DNA of 64,000 nucleotides from Crossaster papposus (Eukaryota; Echinodermata; Asteroidea; Velatida; Solasteridae), in assembly GCA_037893245.1 (NCBI GenBank), contig JBAIAA010001606.1, positions 1 through 64,000 on the forward strand. The letters run 5' to 3'. Shown in pieces: positions 1 through 12,696 of the stretch. A model generated the notes under the pieces. That model was not told the origin of the DNA, did no database searches, and was given only the letters and a program-made list of their open reading frames with translations. Position 1 is the stretch's first letter. The number at the start of each line of letters is the position of its first letter. A program made the position numbers and the translations under genes.

Positions 1-3000
1 CTTCTTTCCCTTTACATATTTCTTATGCACACTTCTTTCCCTTTACATATTTCTTATGCACACTTCTTTCCCTTTACAAATTTCTTATGCACACTTCTTT
101 CCCTTTACATATTTCTTATGCACACTTCTTTCCCTTTACATATTTCTTATGCACACTTCTTTCCTTTTACATATTTCTTATGCACACTTCTTTCCCTTTA
201 CATATTTATTATGCACACTTCTTTCCCTTTACATATTTCTTATGCACACTTCTTTTCCTTTACATATTTATTATGCACACTTTTTTCCCTTTACATATTT
301 ATTATGCACACTTCTTTCCCTTTACATATTTCTTATGCACACTTCTTTCCCTTTACATATTTCTTATGCACACTTCTTTCCCTTTACATATTTCTTATGC
401 ACACTTCTTTCCCTTTACATATTTCTTATGCACACTTCTTTCCCTTTACATATTTCTTATGCACACTTCTTTCCCTTTATTATTTCTTATGCACACTTCT
501 TTCCCTTTACATATTTCTTATGCACACTTCTTTCCCTTTACATATTTCTTATGCACACTTCTTTCCCTTTACATATTTCTTATGCACACTTCTTTCCTTT
601 TACATATTTCTTATGCACACTTCTTTTCCTTTACATATTTCTTATGCACACTTCTTTCCCTTTACATATTTCTTATGCACACTTCTTTCCCTTTACATAT
701 TTCTTATGCACACTTCTTTCCCTCTACATATTTCTTATGCACACTTCTTTCCCTTTACATATTTCTTATGCACACTTCTTTCCCTTTACATATTTCTGAT
801 GCACACTTCTTTCCCTTTACATATTTCTTATGCACACTTCTTTCCCTTTACATATTTCTTATGCACACTTCTTTCCCTTTACATATTTCTTATGCACACT
901 TCTTTCCCTTTACATATTCCTTATGCACACTTCTTTCCCTTTACATATTTCTTATGCACATTTTTTTCCCTTTACATATTTCTTATGCACACTTCTTTCC
1001 CTTTACATATTTCTTATGCACACTTCTTTCCCTTTACATATTTCTTATGCACACTTCTTTCCCTTTACATATTTCTTATGCACACTTCTTTCCCTTTACA
1101 TATTTCTTATGCACACTTCTTTCCCTTTACATATTTCTTATGCACACTTCTTTCCCTTTACATATTTCTTATGCACACTTCTTTCCCTTTACATATTTCT
1201 TATGCACACTTCTTTCCCTTTACATATTTCTTATGCACACTTCTTTCCCTTTACATATTTCTTATGCACACTACTTTCCCTTTACATATTTCTTATGCAC
1301 ACTTCTTTCCCTTTACATATTTCTTATGCACACTTCTTTCCCTTTACATATTTCTTATGCACACTTCTTTCCCTTTACATATTTCTTATGCACACTTCTT
1401 TCCCTTTACATATTTCTTATGCACACTTCTTTCCCTTTACATATTTCTTATGCACACTTCTTTCCCTTTACATATTTCTTATGCACACTTCTTTCCCTTT
1501 ACATATTTCTTATGCACACTTCTTTCTCTTTACATATTTCTTATGCACACTTCTTTCCCTTTACATATTTCTTATGCACACTTCTTTCCCTTTACATATT
1601 TTTATGCACACTTCTTTCCCTTTACATATTTCTTATGCACACTTCTTTCCCTTTACATATTTCTTATGCACACTTCTTTCCCTTTACATATTTCTTATGC
1701 ACACTTCTTTCCCTTTACATATTTCTTATGCACACTTCTTTCCCTTTACATATTTCTTATGCACACTTCTTTCCCTTTACATATTTCTTATGCACACTTC
1801 TTTCCCTTTACATATTTCTTATGCACACTTCTTTCCCTTTACATATTTCTTATGCACACTTCTTTCCCTTTACATATTTCTTATGCACACTTCTTTCCCT
1901 TTACATATTTCTTATGCACACTTCTTTCCCTTTACATATTTCTTATGCACACTTCTTTCCCTTTACATATTTCTTATGCACACTTCTTTCCCTTTACATA
2001 TTTCTTATGCACACTTCTTTCCCTTTACATATTTCTTATGCACACTTCTTTCCCTTTACATATTTCTTATGCACACTTCTTTCCCTTTACATATTTCTTA
2101 TGCACACTTCTTTCCCTTTACATATTTCTTATGCACACTTCTTTCCCTTTACATATTTGTTATGCACACTTCTTTCCCTTTACATATTTCTTATGTACAC
2201 TTCTTTCCCTTAACATAATTCTTATGCACACTTCTTTCTCTTTACATATTTCTTATGCACACTTCTTTCCCTTTACATATATATTATGCACACTTCTTTC
2301 CCTTTACATATTTCTTATGCACACTTCTTTCCCTTTACATAGTTCTTATGCACACTTCTTTCCCTTTACATATTTCTTATGCACACTTCTTTCCCTTTAC
2401 ATATTTCTTATGCACACTTCTTTCCCTTTACATATATATTATGCACACTTCTTTCCCTTTACATATTTCTTATGCACACTTCTTTCCCTTTACATAGTTC
2501 TTATGCACACTTCTTTCCCTTTACATATTTCTTATGCACACTTCTTTCCCTTTACATATTTCTTATGCACACTTCTTTCCCTTTACATATTTCTTATGCA
2601 CACTTCTTTCCCTTTACATATTTCTTATGCACACTTCTTTCCCTTTACATATTTCTTATGCACACTTCTTTCCCTTTACATATTTCTTATGCACACTTCT
2701 TTCCCTTTACATATTTCTTATGCACACTTCTTTCCCTTTACATATTTCTTATGCACACTTCTTTCCCTTTACATATTTCTTATGCACACTTCTTTCCCTT
2801 TACATATTTCTTATGCACACTTCTTTCCCTTTACATATTTGTTATGCACACTTCTTTCCCTTTACATATTTCTTATGTACACTTCTTTCCCTTAACATAA
2901 TTCTTATGCACACTTCTTTCTCTTTACATATTTCTTATGCACACTTCTTTCCCTTTACATATATATTATGCACACTTCTTTCCCTTTACATATTTCTTAT

Positions 3001-4695
3001 GCACACTTCTTTCCCTTTACATATTTCTTATGCACACTTCTTTCTCTTTACATATTTCTTATGCACACTTCTTTCCCTTTACATATATATTATGCACACT
3101 TCTTTCCCTTTACATATTTCGTATGCACACTTCTTTCCCTTTACATAGTTCTTATGCACACTTCTTTCCCTTTACATATTTCTTATGCACACTTCTTTCC
3201 CTTTACATATTTCTTATGCACAATTCTTTCCCTTTACATATTTCTTATGCACACTTCTTTCCCTTTACATATTTCTTATGCACACTTCTTTCCCTTTACA
3301 TATTTCTTATGCACACTTCTTTCCCTTTACATATTTCTTATGCACACTTCTTTCCCTTTACATATTTCTTATGCACACTTCTTTCCCTTTACATATTTCT
3401 TATGCACACTTCTTTCCCTTTACATATTTCTTATGCACACTTCTTTCCCTTTACATATTTGTTATGCACACTTCTTTCCCTTTACATATTTCTTATGTAC
3501 ACTTCTTTCCCTTAACATAATTCTTATGCACACTTCTTTCTCTTTACATATTTCTTATGCACACTTCTTTCCCTTTACATATATATTATGCACACTTCTT
3601 TCCCTTTACATATTTCTTATGCACACTTCTTTCCCTTTACATAGTTCTTATGCACACTTCTTTCCCTTTACATATTTCTTATGCACACTTCTTTCCCTTT
3701 ACATATTTCTTATGCACACTTCTTTCCCTTTACATATTTCTTATGCACACTTCTTTCCCTTTACATATTTCTTATGCACACTTCTTTCCCTTTACATATT
3801 TCTTATGCACACTTCTTTCCCTTTACATATTTCTTATGCACACTTCTTTCCCTTTACATATTTCTTATGCACACTTCTTTCCCTTTACATATTTCTTATG
3901 CACACTTCTTTCCCTTTACATATTTCTTATGCACACTTCTTTCCCTTTACATATTTCTTATACACACTTCTTTCCCTTTACATATTTCTTATGCACACTT
4001 CTTTCCTTTACATATTTCTTATGCACACTTCTTTCCCTTTACATATTTCTTATGCACACTTCTTTCCCTTTACATATTTCTTATGCACACTTCTTTCCCT
4101 TTACATATTTCTTATGCACACTTCTTTCCCTTTACATATTTCTTATGCACACTTCTTTCCCTTTACATATTTCTTATGCACACTTCTTTCCCTTTACATA
4201 TTTCCTATGCACACTTCTTTCCCTTTACATATTTCTTATGCACACTTCTTTCCCTTTACATATTTCTTATGCACACTTCTTTTCCTTTACATATTTCTTA
4301 TGCCCACTTCTTTCCCTTTACATATTTCTTATGCACACTTCTTTCCCTTTACATATTTCTTATGCACACTTCTTTCCCTTTACATATTTCTTATGCACAC
4401 TTCTTTCCCTTTACATATTTCTTATGCACACTTCTTTCCCTTTACATATTTCTTATGCACACTTCTTTCCTTTACATATTTCTTATGCACACTTATTTCC
4501 CTTTACATATTTCTTATGCACAATTCTTTCCCTTTACATATTTCTTATGCACACTTCTTTCCCTTTACATATTTCTTATGCACACTTCTTTCCCTTTACA
4601 TATGTCTTATGCACACTTCTTTCCCTTTACATATTTCTTATGCACACTTCTTTCCCTTTATTATTTCTTATGCACACTTCTTTCCCCTTACATAT
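1..4695 (+). repeat. Mildly diverged left section without inserts
   Basis: About 151 units with scattered single-base variants (TTATTATG units around 206, 268 and 299; CTGATGC near 798; ATTTTTTTCCC near 960) and 1-bp deletions near 480 and 1,600. Many units are nevertheless canonical. There is no 36-bp insert until 4,696, although a TTTATTATTTC unit of the kind that precedes inserts elsewhere occurs at about 476-486. Nothing else is present in this section apart from the higher-order repeat at 2.15-3.65 kb. Confidence 0.9.
2157..3645 (+). repeat. Three-copy higher-order repeat, 620-682-bp period
   Basis: A string of rare unit variants recurs in the same order: TTTGTTATG, then TTATGTACAC, then CCCTTAACATAATTC, then TTTCTCTTTAC, then ATATATTATG, then ACATAGTTC. 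The TTATGTAC marker lies at 2,191, 2,873 and 3,493, giving spacings of 682 bp (22 units) and 620 bp (20 units). In the first copy the ATATATTATG and ACATAGTTC pair is itself duplicated 155 bp (five units) apart. Shared rare variants in shared order show segmental duplication of 20-22-unit blocks, not independent mutation. Confidence 0.9.
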
Positions 4696-4731
4696 TTAAC
4701 TCGAGGGCTTGTCCCGACATCATGTGTTTAT
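3961..4731 (+). repeat. Insert-ending cassette, copy 1
   Basis: Ordered markers are TTATACAC (3,961), a CTTTCCTTTAC short unit (about 4,009), TTTCCTATGC (4,201), a TATGCCCAC unit (4,302), another CTTTCCTTTAC unit (about 4,469), ACTTATTT (4,494), ACAATTC (4,522), TATGTCTT (about 4,603), a TTTATTATTTC unit (about 4,655), CCCCTTACAT (4,683), then a class A insert at 4,696. The order recurs wholly or partly at 5.65-6.23, 7.29-7.81, 12.12-12.73 and 16.25-16.86 kb. The GCCC marker lies 394 bp before the insert, exactly as in copy 3. Confidence 0.88.
4696..4731 (+). repeat. 36-bp insert, class A, copy 1
   Basis: First insert in the window. It follows ACATAT, begins TTAACTCGAGGG, has the core CTTGTCCCGACATCATG and ends GTGTTTAT before a normal TTCTTATGC. 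It contains a CTCGAG palindrome and two CpGs, which the canonical unit lacks. Read with TATTT repeats at both edges, the unique core is 31 bp. It carries an in-frame TAA in one + frame, which is why the otherwise open frames stop here. Confidence 0.97.
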
Positions 4732-4917
4732 TTCTTATGCACACTTCTTTCCCTTTACATATTTCTTATGCACACTTCTTTCCCTTTACATATTTCTTAT
4801 GCACACTTCTTTCCCTTTACATATTTCTTATGCACACTTCTTTCCCTTTACATATTTCTTATGCACACTTCTTTCCCTTTACATATTTCTTATGCACACT
4901 TCTTTCCCTTTACATAT

Positions 4918-4953
4918 TTAACTCGAGGGCTTGTCCCGACATCATGTGTTTAT
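4918..4953 (+). repeat. 36-bp insert, class A, copy 2
   Basis: Identical in sequence to the copy at 4,696 and 222 bp downstream of it, which is six canonical units plus one insert. Middle member of a triplet of inserts. Confidence 0.97.
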
Positions 4954-5107
4954 TTCTTATGCACACTTCTTTCCCTTTACATATTTCTTATGCACACTTC
5001 TTTCCCTTTACATATTTCTTATGCACACTTATTTCCCTTTACATATTTCTTATGCACACTTCTTTCTCTTTATTATTTCTTATGCACACTTCTTTCCCTT
5101 TACATAT

Positions 5108-5143
5108 TTAACTCGAGGGCTTGTCCCGACATCATGTGTTTAT
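5108..5143 (+). repeat. 36-bp insert, class A, copy 3
   Basis: It lies 190 bp after the previous insert (four 31-bp units, one 30-bp TTTATTATTTC unit and one insert). An ACTTATTT marker lies 77 bp upstream, exactly as at the insert at 11,485, so the two triplets share ancestry. Confidence 0.97.
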
Positions 5144-5645
5144 TTCTTATGCACACTTCTTTCCCTTTACATATTTCTTATGCACACTTCTTTCCCTTTA
5201 CATATTTCTTATGCACACTTCTTTCCCTTTACATATTTCTTATGCACACTTCTTTCCCTTTACATATTTCTTATGCACACTTCTTTCCCTTTACATATTT
5301 CTTATGAACACTTCTTTTCCTTTACATATTTCTTATGCACACTTCTTTCCCTTTACATATTTCTTATGCACACTTCTTTCCCTTTACATATTTCTTATGC
5401 ACACTTCTTTCCCTTTACATATTTCTTATGCACACTTCTTTCCCTTTACATATTTGTTATGCACACTTCTTTCCCTTTACATATTTCTTATGCACACTTC
5501 TTTCCCTTTACATATTTCTTATGCACACTTCTTTCCCTTTACATATTTCTTATGCACACTTCTTTCCCTTTACATATTTCTTATGCACACTTCTTTCCCT
5601 TTACATATTTCTTATGCACACTTCTTTCCCTTTACATATTTCTTA

Positions 5646-6230
5646 TACACACTTCTTTCCCTTTACATATTTCTTATGCACACTTCTTTCCTTTACATAT
5701 TTCTTATGCACACTTCTTTCCCTTTACATATTTCTTATTCACACTTCTTTCCCTTTACATATTTCTTATGCACACTTCTTTCCCTTTACATATTTCTTAT
5801 GCACACTTCTTTCCCTTTACATATTTCTTATGCACACTTCTTTCCCTTTACATATTTCTTATGCACACTTCTTTCCCTTTACATATTTCCTATGCACACT
5901 TCTTTCCCTTTACATATTTCTTATGCACACTTCTTTCCCTTTACATATTTCTTATGCACACTTCTTTCCTTTACATATTTCTTATGCACACTTATTTCCC
6001 TTTACATATTTCTTATGCACAATTCTTTCCCTTTACATATTTCTTATGCACACTTCTGTCCCTTTACATATTTCTTATGCACACTTCTTTCCCTTTACAT
6101 ATGTCTTATGCACACTTCTTTCCCTTTACATATTTCTTATGCACACTTCTTTCCCTTTATTATTTCTTATGCACACTTCTTTCCCCTTACATATTTAACT
6201 CGAGGGCTTGTCCCGACATCATGTGTTTAT
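5646..6230 (+). repeat. Insert-ending cassette, copy 2
   Basis: Repeats the markers of the 3.96-4.73 kb cassette: TTATACAC, short CTTTCCTTTAC units, TTTCCTATGC, ACTTATTT, ACAATTC, TATGTCTT, a TTTATTATTTC unit, CCCCTTACAT and a class A insert. The TATACAC marker to insert distance is 549 bp instead of 735, so six units (186 bp) are missing; the TATGCCCAC unit lies in the missing part. A private TTCTGTCCC change is present near 6,057. Confidence 0.87.
6195..6230 (+). repeat. 36-bp insert, class A, copy 4
   Basis: Same sequence as the copy at 4,696, and likewise preceded by the TTTATTATTTC unit and CCCCTTACAT. Distance from the previous insert is 1,087 bp: 34 units, one insert and three 1-bp deletions. 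Confidence 0.97.
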
Positions 6231-7286
6231 TTCTTATGCACACTTCTTTCCCTTTACATATTTCTTATGCACACTTCTTTCCCTTTACATATTTCTTATG
6301 CACACTTCTTTCCCTTTACATATTTCTTATGCACACTTCTTTCCCTTTACATATTTCTTATGCACACTTCTTTCCCTTTACATATTTCTTATGCACACTT
6401 CTTTCCCTTTACATATTTTGTATGCACACTTCTTTCCTTTTACATATTTCTTATGCACACTTCTTTCCCTTTACATATTTCTTATGCACACTTCTTTCCC
6501 TTTACATATTTCTTATGCACACTTCTTTCCCTTTACATATTTCTTATGCACACTTCTTTTCCTTTACATATTTCTTATGCACACTTCTTTCCCTTTACAT
6601 ATTTCTTATGCACACTTCTTTCCCTTTACATATTTCTTGTGCACACTTCTTTCCCTTTACATATTTCTTATGCACACTTCTTTCCCTTTACATATTTCTT
6701 ATGCACACTTCTTTCCCTTTACATATTTCTTATGCACACTTATTTCCCTTTACTTATTTCTTATGCACACTTCTTTCCCTTTACATATTTCTTATGCACA
6801 CTTCTTTCCCTTTACATATTTCTTATGCACACTTCTTTCCCTTTACATATTTCTTATGCTCACTTCTTTCCCTTTACATATTTCGTATGCACACTTCTTT
6901 CCCTTTACATATTTCTTATGCACACTTCTTTCCCTTTACATATTTCTTATGCACACTTCTTTCCCTTTACATATTTCTTATGCACACTTCTTTCCCTTTA
7001 CATATTTCTTATGCACACTTCTTTCCCTTTACATATTTCTTATGCACACTTCTTTCCCTTTACATATTTCTTATGCACACTTCTTTCCCTTTACATATTT
7101 CTTATGCACACTTCTTTCCCTTTACATATTTCTTATGCACACTTCTTTCCCTTTACATATTTCTTATGCACACTTCTTTCCCTTTACATATTTCTTATGC
7201 ACACTTCCTTCCCTTTACATATTTCTTATGCACACTTCTTTCCCTTTACATATTTCTTATGCACACTTCTTTCCCTTTACATATTT

Positions 7287-7814
7287 CCTATGCACACTTC
7301 TTTCCCTTTACATATTTATTATGCACACTTCTTTCCCTTTACATATTTCTTATGCACACTTCTTTTCCTTTACATATTTCTTATGCCCACTTCTTTCCCT
7401 TTACATATTTCTTATGCACACTTCTTTCCCTTTACATATTTCTTATGCACACTTCTTTCCCTTTACATATTTCTTATGCACACTTCTTTCCCTTTACATA
7501 TTTCTTATGCACACTTCTTTCCCTTTACATATTTCTTATGCACACTTCTTTCCTTTACATATTTCTTATGCACACTTATTTCCCTTTACATATTTCTTAT
7601 GCACACTTCTTTCCCTTTACATATTTCTTATGCACACTTCTTTCCCTTTACATATTTATTATGCACACTTCTTTCCCTTTACATATGTCTTATGCACACT
7701 TCTTTCCCTTTACATATTTCTTATGCACACTTCTTTCCCTTTATTATTTCTTATGCACACTTCTTTCCCCTTACATATTTAACTCGAGGGCTTGTCCCGA
7801 CATCATGTGTTTAT
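7287..7814 (+). repeat. Insert-ending cassette, copy 3
   Basis: Markers TTTCCTATGC, CTTTTCCTTTAC, TATGCCCAC, CTTTCCTTTAC, ACTTATTT, TATGTCTT, a TTTATTATTTC unit and CCCCTTACAT precede a class A insert. TTTCCTATGC to GCCC is 98 bp and GCCC to insert is 394 bp, both identical to the copy at 3.96-4.73 kb. The ACAATTC marker is absent, and private TTTATTATGC units occur near 7,314 and 7,655. Confidence 0.88.
7779..7814 (+). repeat. 36-bp insert, class A, copy 5
   Basis: Full-length class A copy closing the third cassette, with CTCGAG and both CpGs intact. Confidence 0.97.
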
Positions 7815-8713
7815 TTCTTATGCACACTTCTTTCCCTTTACATATTTCTTATGCACACTTCTTTCCCTTTACATATTTCTTATGCACACTTCTTTCCCTT
7901 TACATATTTCTTATGCACACTTCTTTCCCTTTACATATTTCTTATGCACACTTCTTTCCCTTTACATATTTCTTATGCACACTTCTTTCCCTTTACATAT
8001 TTCTTATGCACACTTCTTTCCCTTTACATATTTCTTATGCACACTTCTTTCCCTTTACATATTTCTTATGCACACTTCTTTCCCTTTACATATTTCTTAT
8101 GCACACTTCTTTCCCTTTACATATTTCTTATGCACACTTCTTTACCTTTACATATTTCTTATGCACACTTCTTTCCCTTTACATATTTCTTATGCACACT
8201 TCTTTCCCTTTACATATTTCTTATGCACACTTCTTTCCCTTTACATATTTCTTATGCACACTTCTTTCCCTTTACATATTTCTTATGCACACTTCTTTCC
8301 CTTTACATATTTCTTATGCACACTTCTTTCCCTTTACATATTTCTTATGCACACTTCTTTCCCTTTACATATTTCTTATGCACACTTCTTTCCCTTTACA
8401 TATTTCTTATGCACACTTCTTTCCCTTTACATATTTCTTATGCACACTTCTTTCCCTTTACATATTTCTTATGCACACTTCTTTCTCTTTACATATTTCT
8501 TATGCACACTTCTTTCCCTTTACATATTTCTTATGCACACTTCTTTCCCTTTACATATTTCTTATGCACACTTCTTTCCCTTTACATATTTCTTATGCAC
8601 ACTTCTTTCCCTTTACATATTTCTTATGCACACTTCTTTCCCTTTACATATTTCTTATGCACACTTCTTTCCCTTTACATATTTCTTATGCACACTTCTT
8701 TCCCTTTACATAT

Positions 8714-8961
8714 TTATTATGCACACTTCTTTCCCTTTACATATTTATTATGCACACTTCTTTCCCTTTACATATTTATTATGCACACTTCTTTCCCTTT
8801 ACATATTTATTATGCACACTTCTTTCCCTTTACATATTTATTATGCACACTTCTTTCCCTTTACATATTTATTATGCACACTTCTTTCCCTTTACATATT
8901 TCTTATGCACACTTCTTTCCCTTTACATATTTATTATGCACACTTCTTTCCCTTTACATAT
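8714..8961 (+). repeat. Run of TTATTATG variant units
   Basis: Six consecutive units from 8,714 to 8,899 carry A instead of C at unit position 3. One normal unit follows, then one more variant unit at 8,931. Side-by-side sharing of one base change indicates stepwise local amplification of a single mutated unit. The change creates AATAAA on the minus strand. Confidence 0.92.
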
Positions 8962-9921
8962 TTCTTATGCACACTTCTTTCCCTTTACATATTTCTTATG
9001 CACACTTCTTTCCCTTTACATATTTCTTATGCACACTTCTTTCCCTTTACATATTTCTTATGCACACTTCTTTCCCTTTACATATTTCTTATGCACACTT
9101 CTTTCCCTTTACATATTTCTTATGCACACTTCTTTCCCTTTACATATTTCTTATGCACACTTCTTTCCCTTTACATATTTCTTATGCACACTTCTTTCCC
9201 TTTACATATTTCTTATGCACACTTCTTTCCCTTTTCATATTTCTTATGCACACTTCTTTCCCTTTACATATTTCTTATGCACACTTCTTTCCCTTTACAT
9301 ATTTCTTATGCACACTTCTTTCCCTTTACATATTTCTTATGCACACTTCTTTCCCTTTACATATTTCTTATGCACACTTCTTTCCCTTTACATATTTCTT
9401 ATGCACACTTCTTTCCCTTTACATATTTCTTATGCACACTTCTTTCCCTTTACATATTTAGTATGCACACTTCTTTCCCTTTACATATTTCTTATGCACA
9501 CTTCTTTCCCTTTACATATTTCTTATGCACATTTCTTTCCTTTACATATTTCTTATGCACACTTCTTTCCCTTTACATATTTCTTATGCACACTTCTTTC
9601 CCTTTACATATTTCTTATGCACACTTCTTTCCCTTTACATATTTCTTATGCACACTTCTTTCCCTTTACATATTTCTTATGCACACTTCCTTCCCTTTAC
9701 ATATTTCTTATGCACACTTCTTTCCCTTTACATATTTCTTATGCACACTTCTTTCCCTTTACATATTTCTTATGCACACTTCTTTCCCTTTACATATTTC
9801 TTATGCACACTTCTTTCCCTTTACATATTTCTTATGCACACTTCTTTCCCTTTACATATGTCTTATGCACACTTCTTTCCCTTTACATATTTCTTATGCA
9901 CACTTCTTTCCCTTTACATAT

Positions 9922-10014
9922 TTCTTATGCGCACTTCTTTCCCTTTACATATTTCTTATGCGCACTTCTTTCCCTTTACATATTTCTTATGCGCACTTCT
10001 TTCCCTTTACATAT
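9922..10014 (+). repeat. Three-unit run of TATGCGCAC variants
   Basis: Three adjacent units, starting at 9,922, 9,953 and 9,984, have G instead of A at unit position 10. This turns TATGCACAC into TATGCGCAC and adds a CpG to each unit. The same variant recurs as a longer run at 10.76-10.98 kb. Confidence 0.93.
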
Positions 10015-10571
10015 TTCTTATGCACACTTCTTTCCCTTTACATATTTCTTATGCACACTTCTTTCCCTTTACATATGTCTTATGCACACTTCTTTCCCTT
10101 TACATATTTCTTATGCACACTTCTTTCCCTTTACATATTTCATATGCACACTTCTTTCCCTTTACATATTTCTTATGCACACTTCTTTCCCTTTACATAT
10201 TTCTTATGCACACTTCTTTCCCTTTACATATTTCGTATGCACACTTCTTTCCCTTTACATATTTCTTATGCACACTTCTTTCCCTGTACATATTTCTTTT
10301 GCACACTTCTTTCCCTTTACATATTTCTTATGCACACTTCTTTCCCTTTACATATTTCTTATGCACACTTCTTTCCCTTTACATATTTCTTATGCACACT
10401 TCTTTCCCTTTACATATTTCTTATGCACACTTCTTTCCTTTACATATTTCTTATGCACACTTCTTTCCCTTTACATATTTCTTATGCACACTTCTTTCCC
10501 TTTACATATTTCTTATGCACACTTCTTTCCCTTTACATATTTCTTATGCACACTTCTTTCCCTTTACATAT

Positions 10572-10607
10572 TTAACTCGAGGGCTTGTCCCGACATCATG
10601 TGTTTAT
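10572..10607 (+). repeat. 36-bp insert, class A, copy 6
   Basis: Full class A insert, but without the usual TTTATTATTTC unit directly upstream; the flanking units are canonical. A CTTTCCTTTAC short unit lies about 135 bp upstream. Confidence 0.97.
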
Positions 10608-10762
10608 TTCTTATGCACACTTCTTTCCCTTTACATATTTCTTATGCACACTTCTTTCCCTTTACATATTTCTTATGCACACTTCTTTCCCTTTACATAT
10701 TTCTTATGCACACTTATTTCCCTTTACATATTTCTTATGCACACTTCTTTCCCTTTACATAT

Positions 10763-10979
10763 TTCTTATGCGCACTTCTTTCCCTTTACATATTTCTTAT
10801 GCGCACTTCTTTCCCTTTACATATTTCTTATGCGCACTTCTTTCCCTTTACATATTTCTTATGCGCACTTCTTTCCCTTTACATATTTCTTATGCGCACT
10901 TCTTTCCCTTTACATATTTCTTATGCGCACTTCTTTCCCTTTACATATTTCTTATGCGCACTTCTTTCCCTTTACATAT
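10763..10979 (+). repeat. Seven-unit run of TATGCGCAC variants
   Basis: Seven consecutive 31-bp units, starting at 10,763 and every 31 bp to 10,949, share the GCGC change. This is the longest run of one variant unit that I see and is a clear footprint of unit-by-unit expansion. Confidence 0.94.
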
Positions 10980-11134
10980 TTCTTATGCACACTTCTTTCC
11001 CTTTACATATTTCTTATGCACACTTCTTTCCCTTTACATATTTCTTATGCACACTTCTTTCCCTTTACATATTTCTTATGCACACTTCTTTCCCTTTACA
11101 TATTTCTTATGCACACTTCTTTCCCTTTACATAT

Positions 11135-11170
11135 TTAACTCGAGGGCTTGTCCCGACATCATGTGTTTAT
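11135..11170 (+). repeat. 36-bp insert, class A, copy 7
   Basis: First of a triplet at 11,135, 11,295 and 11,485. Sequence as at 4,696. Confidence 0.97.
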
Positions 11171-11294
11171 TTCTTATGCACACTTCTTTCCCTTTACATA
11201 TTTCTTATGCACACTTCTTTCCCTTTACATATTTCTTATGCACACTTCTTTCCCTTTACATATTTCTTATGCACACTTCTTTCCCTTTACATAT

Positions 11295-11330
11295 TTAACT
11301 CGAGGGCTTGTCCCGACATCATGTGTTTAT
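11295..11330 (+). repeat. 36-bp insert, class A, copy 8
   Basis: 160 bp after the previous insert (one insert plus four units). Middle of the second triplet; the matching interval in the first triplet is 222 bp, two units longer. Confidence 0.97.
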
Positions 11331-11484
11331 TTCTTATGCACACTTCTTTCCCTTTACATATTTCTTATGCACACTTCTTTCCCTTTACATATTTCTTATG
11401 CACACTTATTTCCCTTTACATATTTCTTATGCACACTTCTTTCCCTTTATTATTTCTTATGCACACTTCTTTCCCTTTACATAT

Positions 11485-11520
11485 TTAACTCGAGGGCTTG
11501 TCCCGACATCATGTGTTTAT
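11485..11520 (+). repeat. 36-bp insert, class A, copy 9
   Basis: 190 bp after the previous insert, with ACTTATTT 77 bp upstream and a TTTATTATTTC unit between. The same arrangement and spacing precede the insert at 5,108. Confidence 0.97.
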
Positions 11521-12696
11521 TTCTTATGCACACTTCTTTCCCTTTACATATTTCTTATGCACACTTCTTTCCCTTTACATATTTCTTATGCACACTTCTT
11601 TCCCTTTACATATTTCTTATGCACACTTCTTTCCCTTTACATATTTCTTATGCACACTTCTTTCCCTTTACATATTTCTTATGCACACTTCTTTCCCTTT
11701 ACATATTTCTTATGCACACTTCTTTCCCTTTACATATTTCTTATGCACACTTCTTTCCCTTTACATATTTCTTATGCACACTTCTTTCCCTTTACATATT
11801 TCTTATGCACACTTCTTTCCCTTTACATATTTCTTATGCACACTTCTTTCCCTTTACATATTTCTTATGCACACTTCTTTCCCTTTACATATTTCTTATG
11901 CACACTTCTTTCCCTTTACATATTTCTTATGCACACTTCTTTCCCTTTACATATTTCTTATGCACACTTCTTTCCCTTTACATATTTCTTATGCACACTT
12001 CTTTCCCTTTACATATTTCTTATGCACACTTCTTTCCCTTTACATATTTCTTATGCACACTTCTTTCCCTTTACATATTTCTTATGCACACTTCTTTCCC
12101 TTTACATATTTCTTATGCACACTTCTTTTCCTTTACATATTTCTTATGCCCACTTCTTTCCCTTTACATATTTCTTATGCACACTTCTTTCCCTTTACAT
12201 ATTTCTTATGCACACTTCTTTCCCTTTACATATTTCTTATGCACACTTCTTTCCCTTTACATATTTCTTATGCACACTTCTTTCCCTTTACATATTTCTT
12301 ATGCACACTTCTTTCCCTTTACATATTTCTTATGCACACTTCTTTCCATTTACATATTTCTTATGCACACTTATTTCCCTTTACATATTTCTTATGCACA
12401 CTTCTTTCCCTTTACATATTTCTTATGCACACTTCTTTCCCTTTTCATATTTCTTATGCACACTTCTTTCCTTTACATATTTCTTATGCACACTTATTTC
12501 CCTTTACATATTTCTTATGCACACTTCTTTCCCTTTACATATTTCGTATGCACACTTCTTTCCCTTTACATATTTCTTATGCACACTTCTTTCCCTTTAC
12601 ATATGTCTTATGCACACTTCTTTCCCTTTACATATTTCTTATGCACACTTCTTTCCCTTTATTATTTCTTATGCACACTTCTTTCCCCTTACATAT

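Noticed and set aside
20-50. TTATGCAC as a bZIP (C/EBP-like) or octamer-like binding site repeated about 2,000 times
   Set aside because: The match is partial and any 31-bp unit will contain partial matches to short consensus sites; there is no sequence evidence of selection on it.
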